A DNA stretch of 64,000 bases from Devosia sp. GTDB taxonomy: Bacteria > Pseudomonadota > Alphaproteobacteria > Rhizobiales > Devosiaceae. Shown in pieces: positions 56,005 to 64,000 of this stretch; within the stretch, counting starts at the first letter, position 1, and each line of letters starts with the position of its first letter. Where the stretch lies: NCBI RefSeq assembly GCF_030689745.1, contig NZ_JAUYGL010000113.1:1-64000 (forward strand), read 5' to 3'. The notes under the pieces are model-generated. The model was given only the letters and a program-made list of their open reading frames with translations, had not been told where the DNA came from and did not search any database. The translations under genes and the position numbers were made by a program.

Positions 56005-57231
56005 ATGGCAAAAGATATCAAAAAGGTCGTGCTGGCCTATTCGGGCGGTCTGGACACCTCGATCATCCTGAAATGGCTGCAGGAGACCTATCAGTGCGAA
56101 GTGGTGACCTTCACCGCTGATCTGGGGCAGGGCGAAGAACTCGAGCCGGCGCGCAAGAAGGCCGAACTGATGGGGATCAAGGATATCCGCATCGAGGATC
56201 TGCGCGAGGAATTCGTGCGCGATTTCGTGTTCCCGATGTTCCGCGCCAATGCCGTCTATGAAGGCGTCTATCTGCTGGGCACCTCGATTGCGCGGCCGCT
56301 GATTACCAAGCGCCTGGTCGAGATTGCCCAGGAAGTGGGGGCTGACGCCATTTCCCATGGCGCCACCGGCAAGGGCAATGACCAGGTGCGGTTCGAGCTG
56401 ACCGCCAATGCGCTCGACCCCTCGATCAAGGTGATTGCGCCCTGGCGCGAGTGGGATATCTCGTCGCGCACGCAGTTGATCGATTACGCTGAAAAGCACC
56501 AGATCCAGGTGCCCAAGGACAAGCGCGGCGAGGCCCCGTTCTCGGTCGACGCCAATCTGCTGCACACCTCTTCGGAGGGCAAGGTGCTGGAAGACCCGGC
56601 CCAGGTGGCGCCCGAATATGTCTATCAGCGCACCACTGATCCCGAGCAGGCACCCAATACGCCTGAAATCATCACCATCGGCTTCGAGCAGGGCGATGCG
56701 GTTTCGGTCAACGGCATCGCGCTGTCCCCGGCGGCACTGCTGACCAAGCTGAACGAACTGGGCGGCAAGCATGGCGTGGGTCGGCTGGACCTGGTGGAAA
56801 ACCGCTTTGTCGGCATGAAGTCACGCGGTGTCTATGAAACCCCCGGCGGGACAATTCTGCTGGCGGCGCATCGCGGTATCGAATCGATCACGCTTGATCG
56901 TGGTGCGGCCCATCTCAAGGACGAGATCATGCCGCGCTATGCCGAGCTGATCTATAATGGCTTCTGGTTTGCGCCCGAGCGCGAAATGCTGCAGGCGCTG
57001 ATCGACAAGAGCCAGGAATTCGTTACCGGCGAAGTCACCATCAAGCTCTACAAGGGCAGCGCCAGTGTGATCGCCCGCAGCTCGCCCCTGTCGCTGTATT
57101 CGGAAGATCTGGTGACCTTTGAAGAGGGTACTGGCAGCTATGACCATCATGATGCCGAAGGTTTCATCAGGCTCAGCGGTCTGCGGCTGAAGACTTATGC
57201 TGCCCGCAACAAGCAAATCGGGCGTGGTTAG
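56005..57231 (+). CDS. argG: Argininosuccinate synthase ArgG
   Basis: Joins citrulline and aspartate in arginine synthesis. 408 aa. ATP-binding AYSGGLDTS at residues 11-19, [13 protein letters not shown] in the middle. Start at the ATG 56005 (MAKDIKKVV); seven upstream residues in frame are not conserved. Confidence 0.96.
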   Translation: MAKDIKKVVLAYSGGLDTSIILKWLQETYQCEVVTFTADLGQGEELEPARKKAELMGIKDIRIEDLREEFVRDFVFPMFRANAVYEGVYLLGTSIARPLITKRLVEIAQEVGADAISHGATGKGNDQVRFELTANALDPSIKVIAPWREWDISSRTQLIDYAEKHQIQVPKDKRGEAPFSVDANLLHTSSEGKVLEDPAQVAPEYVYQRTTDPEQAPNTPEIITIGFEQGDAVSVNGIALSPAALLTKLNELGGKHGVGRLDLVENRFVGMKSRGVYETPGGTILLAAHRGIESITLDRGAAHLKDEIMPRYAELIYNGFWFAPEREMLQALIDKSQEFVTGEVTIKLYKGSASVIARSSPLSLYSEDLVTFEEGTGSYDHHDAEGFIRLSGLRLKTYAARNKQIGRG

Positions 57232-57367
57232 TCCGTCCACACACTAATAGAGGCTCGCGTTCATTGCGCGGGCTTCATCCCCGCCACCGCTTTAATCCGT
57301 CGTTAAGCCATTCGAAATACTCTTGCGGGCGGCGCCATATTAGCGCGCCATTGAGGGGACTCGTCGA

Positions 57368-59539
57368 GTGCGCACAGTGGAAACTGGCAACTTGAGCGAA
57401 ATGGCTGAAGCATTGCTGCTTGATGCCGCGCTTGAAAACATTCCATACGGGTTTTGCGTTTGGTCATCGCAATTCCGCCTCGTCATGTGGAACCAGCACT
57501 ACAGCGATTTTTACGGCTTTGCCGAAGGCGTCCTGCATCGTGGCATGAGCCTTGAAGATGTGGTGCAACTGAGCTTCAGCCTGGGCAATCATCCCGGCCG
57601 CACTTCTGCGGAGTTTTACGAAACCTATACCGACGAATTGCTGGCCAATCGCGATGGGGCGCAACGCAAGTCCCAGGAGGAAGTGCGGGGCGGCCGCACC
57701 ATTCAGTCCTCCCATACCTATTCGGCGGCTCTTGGCTGGGTGGTGACCCATGAGGACATCACCGACGAAGTGGCCCGCACCGAGGTCGTGGAAAAGCGCA
57801 AGCTGGAGCTGGAGCGGCAAAACATTCGTCTCGATGCGGCGGTCAACAATATCAGCCAGGGCCTGTGCATGATGGACGCCCGCGGGCGCTTGATCATCTG
57901 CAATGAGCCCTATGCCCGCATTTACGGCCTGCCCGAACACCTGCTGCGGCCAGGCACCCAGCTTGACGATGTTCTGGGCCATCTGTTCGACATGGGGATG
58001 AGCACAACCGGCACGCGCGAGGAGTATTTTATCTGGCGCCGGGCGCTGATTTCCCGGCGCGAATACGGCAAGACCGTCCATGAGCTCAATAACCGCACCA
58101 TCATGATGCAACACCATCCCATGAAGGATGGTGGCTGGGTGTCTACCCATGAGGACATTACCGAGCAGAAGCAGAATGAAGCGCGCATCCAGCACCTGGC
58201 GCGCCATGATGCGCTGACCGATCTGCCCAACCGGATCGAGTTTCTCGACCAGATGGCCAAGGCCGAGGCGGCGCTCAATCGTGGTGAGATCGCTGCGGTG
58301 CTCTATATCGACCTGGATCATTTCAAGGCGGTCAATGACACGCTGGGCCATGCGGTGGGCGACGAGGTCATCAAGCAGGCATCGGCCCGGCTGTGGGGCG
58401 CCACGCGTGAGACCGATGTGCTGGCCCGGCTGGGTGGCGACGAGTTCGCGCTGCTATTGCGCCCCATCGACGGGGCCGATTCGGCTGCCAGGGTGGCCGA
58501 CCGCATTATTCGCTCGATCAGCGCGCCGATGCTGATTGGCGGGCAGCATATCGAGATCGGCGCCAGTATCGGCATTGCGGTGGGCCCCGGCGACGGGGTC
58601 AAGACCGACACGCTGGTCAAGAACGCCGATCTGGCGCTCTACAAGGCCAAGAGCGAAGGCCGCTCGACTTACCATTTCTTTGAGACCGGCATGGATGCGG
58701 ACCTCCAGCAACGCCGCACCATCGAGGCGGGGTTGCGACTGGCCCTGCAGCGCGATGAACTGCGGCTGGTCTATCAACCGCTGCTCGGACTGCAGCAAAA
58801 CCGCGTCATCTGCGTCGAGGCCCTGCTGCGCTGGGACCATGAAGATCGCACGGTCTCGCCAACCGAGTTCATTCCCATCGCCGAAGAAACCGGGCTGATC
58901 GTGCCGATTGGCGAATGGGTGCTGCGCGAGGCCACCAAAACGGCCGCCAAATGGCCCGGCGATGTGCGGGTGGCGGTCAACCTGTCGCCCATGCAGTTCA
59001 AGACCCGGGATCTGGTCGGTCTGGTGAAATCGGCGCTCGCCGACGCCCTTCTGCCCGCGTCGCGCCTTGAGCTGGAGATTACCGAGTCGCTCTTGCTGGC
59101 GGACAATGAGGCCACGCTCAACGTGCTGCACGAGTTGCGGGCCATGGGGGTGCGCATTTCGATGGACGATTTTGGCACCGGCTATTCCTCGCTGAGCTAT
59201 TTGCGCAGCTTTCCCTTCGACAAGATCAAGATTGATCGCTCCTTTATGCGCGATCTGACGGACCGCAAGGATAGCCAGGCCATCATGGAGGCGGTGATCG
59301 GGCTGGGCCGCTCGCTGGGCATGTCGACGACAGCCGAAGGGGTGGAAACGGAAGAGCAACTGGCCATGGTGCGGGCGCAGGGCGCCACGGAAATCCAGGG
59401 TTTCCTGTTCTCGCCGCCCTTGCCACCGGCGGCGCTGCTCAGCCTGCTGCGCGCCCAGGTCAGAAAGGCGCCGGAGCCGGACAGGCCGGCCGCTCGGCCA
59501 CCGGCAAGCGCCGACGCCGTTCTGGGTCTGGCCCGGTAA
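57368..59539 (+). CDS. PAS-PAS-GGDEF-EAL cyclic di-GMP protein
   Basis: 723 aa, no membrane segment. Two PAS-like sensor domains (about 20-135 and 155-265), GGDEF domain (about 275-435) with intact GGDEF at 356-360 and an RxxD inhibitory site R347-D350, and an EAL domain (about 450-695) with EALLRW at 484-489 and DDFGTGYSSL. Both catalytic sites look functional, so net synthesis or breakdown of c-di-GMP cannot be told from sequence. GTG start. Confidence 0.9.
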   Translation: MRTVETGNLSEMAEALLLDAALENIPYGFCVWSSQFRLVMWNQHYSDFYGFAEGVLHRGMSLEDVVQLSFSLGNHPGRTSAEFYETYTDELLANRDGAQRKSQEEVRGGRTIQSSHTYSAALGWVVTHEDITDEVARTEVVEKRKLELERQNIRLDAAVNNISQGLCMMDARGRLIICNEPYARIYGLPEHLLRPGTQLDDVLGHLFDMGMSTTGTREEYFIWRRALISRREYGKTVHELNNRTIMMQHHPMKDGGWVSTHEDITEQKQNEARIQHLARHDALTDLPNRIEFLDQMAKAEAALNRGEIAAVLYIDLDHFKAVNDTLGHAVGDEVIKQASARLWGATRETDVLARLGGDEFALLLRPIDGADSAARVADRIIRSISAPMLIGGQHIEIGASIGIAVGPGDGVKTDTLVKNADLALYKAKSEGRSTYHFFETGMDADLQQRRTIEAGLRLALQRDELRLVYQPLLGLQQNRVICVEALLRWDHEDRTVSPTEFIPIAEETGLIVPIGEWVLREATKTAAKWPGDVRVAVNLSPMQFKTRDLVGLVKSALADALLPASRLELEITESLLLADNEATLNVLHELRAMGVRISMDDFGTGYSSLSYLRSFPFDKIKIDRSFMRDLTDRKDSQAIMEAVIGLGRSLGMSTTAEGVETEEQLAMVRAQGATEIQGFLFSPPLPPAALLSLLRAQVRKAPEPDRPAARPPASADAVLGLAR

Positions 59540-59748
59540 CCATCCGACACGGTTTGGACGGGCTGCAACCCACCTGTGCATTGGCTGCGCTTGTAGAAAA
59601 GGCCATCTTCCTGTAAGGCAGCGCTGAAAGTGCCAGTCCTCCCATTGTCGGAGCATTGGCGCATCTTTATTCCTGCATGGTTCAGCCGTTTGTTGCCGCC
59701 CCTATCGCGGCCCGAGGTTTTGGGATCATGCCAACAGGCCGGATCCAT

Positions 59749-61563
59749 ATGTCCTTGCGTAATATCGCCATCATCGCCCACGTTGACCACGGTAAGACCA
59801 CCCTGATCGATGTCCTGCTCAAGCAGTCGGGTTCCTTTCGCGAAAACGAACGCGTCGAAGAGCGCGCCATGGACAGCAATGATATCGAGCGCGAGCGCGG
59901 CATCACCATTCTGGCCAAGGTCACCTCGCTGCTGTGGAAAGATACCCGCATCAACATCGTCGACACCCCCGGCCACGCCGACTTCGGCGGTGAAGTCGAG
60001 CGCATCCTGTCCATGGTCGATGGCGTGGTGATCCTGGTCGACGCGGCCGAAGGCCCGATGCCCCAGACCAAGTTCGTGCTCGGCAAGGCGCTGGCCCAGG
60101 GCCTGCGGCCGATCGTGGCGATCAACAAGATCGACAAGTCCGACGAACGGCACCTTGAAGTGCTCGAAGAAATCTTCGACCTCTTCATCGCGCTGGACGC
60201 GACGCCCGATCAGCTCGATTTCCCCGTGCTCTATGGCTCGGCCAAGCAGGGCTGGATGGCCCTGGAGCCCGAGGGTCCCAAGGACGACCTGGGCCCGCTG
60301 CTCGACAAGGTCATCGAGCACGTGCCCGAGCCGACCGTTGAGGAAGGCCAGTTCCGCATGCTGGTGACCACCATCGAGCGCAACCCCTTCCTGGGCCGTA
60401 TCCTGACCGGCCGCATCACCTCGGGCACCGTCAAGTCGAACGATCCGATCCACACCCTCAACCGCGAGGGCAAGGAAGTCGAAAAGGGCCGCGTCTCCAA
60501 GGTGCTGGCATTCCGCGGCCTCGAGCGTACCCCGGTGGACCTCGGCGAAGCGGGCGACATCGTCGCCATTGCCGGCCTTGTGACCTCCACCGTGGCCGAC
60601 ACCATCTGTTCGCCGCAGGTCACCACCCCCATCGCTTCCAAGCCGATCGATCCGCCAACCCTGTCGGTGACCTTCCGCATCAATGACGGCCCGCTGGCCG
60701 GCCGTGAAGGCGACAAGGTGCAGTCCCGCGTGATCCGTGAACGCCTGATGCGCGAAGCCGAAGGCAATGTGGCCATCCGCGTCACGCCCGGCGAAGACAA
60801 TGACAGCTATGACGTGGCAGGCCGCGGCGAATTGCAGCTGGCCGTGCTGATTGAAAACATGCGCCGCGAAGGCTTTGAGCTGACCATTGGTCGGCCCAAG
60901 GTGCTGTTCAAGGAAGAAAACGGCGTCAAGATGGAGCCGATCGAAGAGGTCATCATCGACGTCGATGATGAGTTCACCGGCACCGTGGTGCAGAAGCTGA
61001 CCGAGCGGAAGGGCGAATTGACCGATATGCGCCCGTCCGGCATTGGCCGCACCCGCATCCAGCTGCTGGTCCCGACCCGCTCGCTGATCGGTTACCAGCC
61101 TGAATTGCTGAGCGATACGCGCGGCACGGCGATCTTCAACCGCCTGTTCCACTCCTTTGTGCCGTTCAAGGGTGAACTGCCCGGTCGCCGCACTGGCGTT
61201 TTGATCTCCAATGGCACCGGCCAGTCCGTAGCGTTCGCGCTGTGGAATCTGGAAGACCGTGGTCAGATCATGATCGACTCGGGTGTGGACATCTATGAGG
61301 GCATGATCATTGGCGAGCACAGCCGCGAGAACGATCTCGAGGTCAATGCGCTCAAGGGCAAGCAGCTCACCAATATCCGCACCACCTCCAAGGACGAAGC
61401 GGTGCGGCTGACTACACCCAAGAAGCTGACGCTGGAGCAGTCGCTGGGCTATATCGCCGAAGACGAATATGTCGAGGTGACGCCCAAGTCCCTGCGCCTG
61501 CGCAAGATCTGGCTCGACCCCAATGATCGCAAGCGCATGAGCCGGACCTCCAAGGCCAGCTAA
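59749..61563 (+). CDS. typA: Ribosome-associated GTPase TypA/BipA
   Basis: Translation-factor GTPase involved in 50S assembly and stress adaptation. 604 aa. AHVDHGKTTL at residues 10-19, DTPGHADFGGEVER, NKIDKSDERH, two beta-barrel and EF-G-like domains and the TypA-specific C-terminal domain. Start at MSLRNIAII (59749); the upstream frame to 59656 is not conserved. Confidence 0.95.
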   Translation: MSLRNIAIIAHVDHGKTTLIDVLLKQSGSFRENERVEERAMDSNDIERERGITILAKVTSLLWKDTRINIVDTPGHADFGGEVERILSMVDGVVILVDAAEGPMPQTKFVLGKALAQGLRPIVAINKIDKSDERHLEVLEEIFDLFIALDATPDQLDFPVLYGSAKQGWMALEPEGPKDDLGPLLDKVIEHVPEPTVEEGQFRMLVTTIERNPFLGRILTGRITSGTVKSNDPIHTLNREGKEVEKGRVSKVLAFRGLERTPVDLGEAGDIVAIAGLVTSTVADTICSPQVTTPIASKPIDPPTLSVTFRINDGPLAGREGDKVQSRVIRERLMREAEGNVAIRVTPGEDNDSYDVAGRGELQLAVLIENMRREGFELTIGRPKVLFKEENGVKMEPIEEVIIDVDDEFTGTVVQKLTERKGELTDMRPSGIGRTRIQLLVPTRSLIGYQPELLSDTRGTAIFNRLFHSFVPFKGELPGRRTGVLISNGTGQSVAFALWNLEDRGQIMIDSGVDIYEGMIIGEHSRENDLEVNALKGKQLTNIRTTSKDEAVRLTTPKKLTLEQSLGYIAEDEYVEVTPKSLRLRKIWLDPNDRKRMSRTSKAS

Positions 61564-61570
61564 GAAATCC

Positions 61571-61600
61571 AAGGGCTCCTGCGAATTCGTTGGGGCCCTT
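61571..61600 (+). terminator. Possible terminator of typA
   Basis: AAGGGCTCC / GGGGCCCTT (9 bp, one G-U pair), 12-base loop, then ACTCTTTCTT. The T-run is broken, so strength is uncertain. Confidence 0.5.
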
Positions 61601-61655
61601 ACTCTTTCTTGGCAGTTTGCAGTGAAGGTCCGGGCTGGACCAATTGGGGCGAGCA

Positions 61656-62264
61656 ATGACGGCGTGGATTATTCAGACGATTTCGGATCTGGGCTATCTC
61701 GGCATCTTTCTGGTGATGCTGGCGGAGTCGCTCTTTCCGCCGATACCGTCCGAACTGATCATCCCGTTTGCCGGTTTTGCTGCCGCCAATGGTGATCTCA
61801 ACTTTTTTGCGGTGATCGCCACCGCCACGCTGGGCGCCGTGGTGGGCATGCTGCCGTGGTATTATGCCGGTCGGCTGTTCGGGCTCGCCCGGGTGCGCTG
61901 GCTGGCCGACAAGTTCGGCCGCTTCATGGCTTTCAATGCCGAGGAGATCGATATTGCCGTCGGCTGGTTCGTCCGCTTCGGGCCGATCATCGTGCTGTTC
62001 GGCCGGCTGGTGCCGCTGATCCGCACGCTGATTTCCATTCCGGCCGGTCTGTCCCGGATGCCATTGCCCGTGTTCCTTGTCGCTTCGAGCAGTGGCGCAC
62101 TGATCTGGAACACCATTTTGACCTCGGCGGGCTATGTGCTGCATGAGCACTATGAGGTGGTCGAGGTGATCGTGGATCCGCTGAGCTATATCGTGCTGGC
62201 GCTGGTGGTCCTGATCTACGCCTATCGCGTCATCACCTGGCGGCCGAGCCAGCAGGCCCGCTAG
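61656..62264 (+). CDS. DedA family membrane protein
   Basis: 202 aa, four to five membrane helices. [20 protein letters not shown] and the central [22 protein letters not shown] are DedA signatures with the functional Arg residues. Family members flip undecaprenyl phosphate or phosphatidylethanolamine. ATG at 61656 preferred over a TTG at 61644. Confidence 0.92.
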   Translation: MTAWIIQTISDLGYLGIFLVMLAESLFPPIPSELIIPFAGFAAANGDLNFFAVIATATLGAVVGMLPWYYAGRLFGLARVRWLADKFGRFMAFNAEEIDIAVGWFVRFGPIIVLFGRLVPLIRTLISIPAGLSRMPLPVFLVASSSGALIWNTILTSAGYVLHEHYEVVEVIVDPLSYIVLALVVLIYAYRVITWRPSQQAR

Positions 62265-62359
62265 GCCCGAGCCCGCCCTCGGCGAACGGTTTCAGCCATT
62301 CCCGGCTTGACCCCAGGCGGGGTTTTGCGCCAAGACCTGTGGCAAAGCGAGGTTTCCTG

Positions 62360-62965
62360 ATGGACAAGTTCACTACCCTGACCGGTGTCGCGGCGCCCCT
62401 GCCGTTCATCAATATCGACACCGACATGATCATCCCCAAGCAGTACCTCAAGACCATCAAACGGACCGGGTTGGGTTCGGCGCTGTTTTCCGAGATGCGC
62501 TATAATGATGATGGCAGCGAGAACGCTGATTTCGTGCTCAACAAGCCGGCCTATCGCCATGCCCAGATCATCGTGGCGGGCGACAATTTCGGCTGCGGCT
62601 CCAGCCGCGAGCATGCGCCGTGGGCGCTGCTGGATTTTGGCATTCGCTGCGTGATCTCGACCAGCTTTGCCGACATTTTCTACAATAACTGTTTCAAGAA
62701 CGGCATTCTGCCGGTGGTGGTGAGCGCCGAGCAGCTCAAGCTGCTGATGGACGACGCCGAGCGCGGCTCCAACGCCACGCTGACGGTGGATCTGGCAGCC
62801 CAGACCATTCGCGGTCCTGACGGCGGCACGATTTCGTTTGATATCGATCCGAGCCGCAAGCAGATCCTGCTCGAGGGCCTTGATGACATTGCCGGCACGC
62901 TGAAGTCGGCCCCGGCCATCACCTCGTTTGAGACCGCCATGGCGGCTGACCGCCCCTGGCTCTGA
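62360..62965 (+). CDS. leuD: 3-isopropylmalate dehydratase small subunit LeuD
   Basis: Partner of LeuC in leucine synthesis. 201 aa. [13 protein letters not shown] at the start and [17 protein letters not shown]. Start at MDKFTTLTG (62360). The next gene begins four bases after its stop. Confidence 0.96.
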   Translation: MDKFTTLTGVAAPLPFINIDTDMIIPKQYLKTIKRTGLGSALFSEMRYNDDGSENADFVLNKPAYRHAQIIVAGDNFGCGSSREHAPWALLDFGIRCVISTSFADIFYNNCFKNGILPVVVSAEQLKLLMDDAERGSNATLTVDLAAQTIRGPDGGTISFDIDPSRKQILLEGLDDIAGTLKSAPAITSFETAMAADRPWL

Positions 62966-62969
62966 GGCG

Positions 62970-63395
62970 ATGACGACAATCGTCTTCGAGCCCGAGCTGA
63001 CGCCGGAAAGCCGGGCTGGCGTGGTCGATGGTCTGGTTGCGTTCAACCGCAGCCAGGTCCCTGACGCTGCGCCATTCGCCACGATCGGCCTCGTGCTCAA
63101 GAACCCGGTGACCGGGGTCACCGATGGCGGGCTGACTGCCCGCATCAGCTTTGGCTGGATGTTCGTTGAATTGCTGTTCGTGCCGGAACGCCTGCGCGGC
63201 CAGGGCGTCGGACGGCAATTGATGGAACGGGCGGAAGCCGTGGCGCGCCAGCGTGGCTGCAGTGGCATCTGGCTTGATACCTTCACCTTCCAGGCGCCGG
63301 GGTTTTACAGCAAGCTCGGCTATGCCGTGTTCGGCGAAATCAGCAATTATCCACCCGGCAACAGCCGCTTCTTCCTCCAGAAACATTTGAGCTAA
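62970..63395 (+). CDS. GNAT family N-acetyltransferase
   Basis: 141 aa. Acetyl-CoA loop RLRGQGVGRQLM and GFYSKLGYAVFGEI near the C-terminus. Starts four bases after leuD, so likely co-transcribed. Substrate unknown. Confidence 0.85.
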   Translation: MTTIVFEPELTPESRAGVVDGLVAFNRSQVPDAAPFATIGLVLKNPVTGVTDGGLTARISFGWMFVELLFVPERLRGQGVGRQLMERAEAVARQRGCSGIWLDTFTFQAPGFYSKLGYAVFGEISNYPPGNSRFFLQKHLS

Positions 63396-63399
63396 CCAC

Positions 63400-63795
63400 A
63401 TGGTCCAGCGCGTCTCTACCGGTTCACCCTTCGAGGCTACCTTCGGCTATTCCCGCGCGGTGCGGCACGAAGACACCGTCTATGTGTCGGGCACGACCGG
63501 CTATGACTATGCCAGCATGACCATGCCCGACGATGTCGGCGCCCAGGCAGCCAATGCCCTGGCCACCATCGACAAGGCACTCAAAGAGGCCGGCTCGTCC
63601 ATAAAGGACACCGTGCGGGTGGTGTATTATGTCGGCGACCGCGCCGACATCGATGCGGTGGTCAAGGCTGTCGGCCCGGTGTTCAGCGATATCCGTCCGG
63701 CCGCCTCCATGCTGATCGTGCAGATGATCGAGCCCGGCATGAAGATCGAGATCGAAGTCACCGCCCGCATCGGTGCGGCCGGCAGTCCCGCCTGA
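63400..63795 (+). CDS. RidA/YjgF family protein
   Basis: 131 aa, RidA-like fold. FGYSRAVRHEDTVYVSGTTG near the start, DTVRVVYYV, and the C-terminal EIEVTAR. The core arginine that binds the imine carboxylate in true RidA is usually in a C-terminal R-x-x-V-E block; here RPAASM is present. Enamine/imine deaminase activity is likely but not certain. Starts four bases after the GNAT gene. Confidence 0.85.
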   Translation: MVQRVSTGSPFEATFGYSRAVRHEDTVYVSGTTGYDYASMTMPDDVGAQAANALATIDKALKEAGSSIKDTVRVVYYVGDRADIDAVVKAVGPVFSDIRPAASMLIVQMIEPGMKIEIEVTARIGAAGSPA

Positions 63796-63810
63796 TTGGC
63801 GGGCGGGGCG

Positions 63811-64000
63811 ATGAACGGCAGACAAATCGCCCTGCTGGTCCACGCAGCGCTCCTCATCGGAGCGCTGTTTTTCATCGTACCCCGGCTCACGGGTTGGGAC
63901 GCAAGAGCGGGCTATCTGTTCACCCTGGGGTTTTACTGGCTGGCCTTCTGCCTACCGGTCATCGGTCTGCATGCCCTGCCGGGCAATGACGGGCGCCTGT
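63811..64000 (+). CDS. Membrane protein, possibly CPBP-type (partial)
   Basis: 63 codons visible, running off the right edge. Two membrane helices (about 6-24 and 35-55) with LTGWDARAGYLFTLGFYW between them, which resembles the N-terminus of some CPBP intramembrane metalloproteases. The catalytic part would be outside the window, so the call is tentative. Confidence 0.45.
   Translation, partial: MNGRQIALLVHAALLIGALFFIVPRLTGWDARAGYLFTLGFYWLAFCLPVIGLHALPGNDGRL

Noticed and set aside
59197..61656. An 819-codon open frame antisense to typA and the end of the GGDEF-EAL gene
   Set aside because: No recognisable domain, histidine/glycine-rich composition typical of antisense frames in GC-rich DNA, and fully overlapped by well-supported genes.
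62310..62326. Small hairpin ACCCC-AGGC-GGGGT followed by TTTT before leuD
   Set aside because: Only five base pairs; too weak to call a terminator, although it could end the DedA transcript.

Overview
The window is a continuous stretch of GC-rich alphaproteobacterial chromosome around the replication origin. Family content and gene order (hisH-DUF2628-hisB, hslV-GNAT-hslU, maf-aroE-coaE-dnaQ, hemE, rho-mnmE-mnmG-rsmG-parA-parB-holA-lptE-leuS, rplS-trmD-rimM, htpX-rsmB-heparinase-purH, ccmABCDG-acnA-DUF1223-DUF2794, rlmN-IalB-argG) are typical of Hyphomicrobiales (Rhizobiales). A Devosia-like organism is my best guess; the genus is inference, not proof. I saw no tRNA, rRNA, CRISPR array, insertion sequence or phage gene.

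Layout. 1-6.3 kb: end of a histidine operon on the minus strand (hisB, DUF2628, hisH leaving the window), the divergent hslV-GNAT-hslU protease operon, then minus-strand genes for an XRE regulator, an Smr-domain protein and a Tim44-like protein. 6.4-10.3 kb: fxsA and secB, facing the tightly overlapped operon maf-aroE-coaE-dnaQ. 10.33-10.77 kb: a 439-bp non-coding gap next to hemE with DnaA-box-like sites, TTAA-N7-TTAA CtrA-type sites and clustered GANTC sites; I interpret it as oriC. 10.8-19.4 kb: hemE, hemJ, rho, mnmE, mnmG, rsmG, parA and parB, all reading away from the origin. Seven parS-like sites lie between 12.3 and 26.8 kb, so origin, centromere and partition genes are together. 19.5-31.7 kb: housekeeping genes (holA, lptE, leuS, yggS, a CenR-like regulator, xthA, rplS, trmD, rimM, leuC).

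31.7-35.3 kb is the least conventional part: a polysaccharide-type flippase, a membrane-tethered endonuclease/phosphatase-fold protein, and an unrecognised seven-helix membrane protein that overlaps it by 4 bp. 35.4-44.4 kb: purH, heparinase-like protein, rsmB, htpX, an SDHAF4-like small protein, an orphan Flp pilin, and the cytochrome c maturation operon ccmABCDG. 44.5-53.5 kb: acnA, DUF1223, a probable minus-strand small RNA, DUF2794, a GNAT, a BI-1 family membrane protein, thpR, two tandem IalB-family secreted proteins and rlmN. 53.6-54.7 kb: a VapBC45-like toxin-antitoxin pair of different base composition, the clearest acquired segment. 54.7-64 kb: lysE/lrp pair, argG, a PAS-GGDEF-EAL protein, typA, a DedA protein, leuD, a GNAT, a RidA protein and the start of a membrane protein.

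Taken together the window links origin firing (DnaA, CtrA), origin segregation (ParA/ParB/parS) and dense growth genes. The most informative observations are the origin architecture, the parS array including two sites inside rsmG, and the candidate ncRNA at about 48.1 kb.
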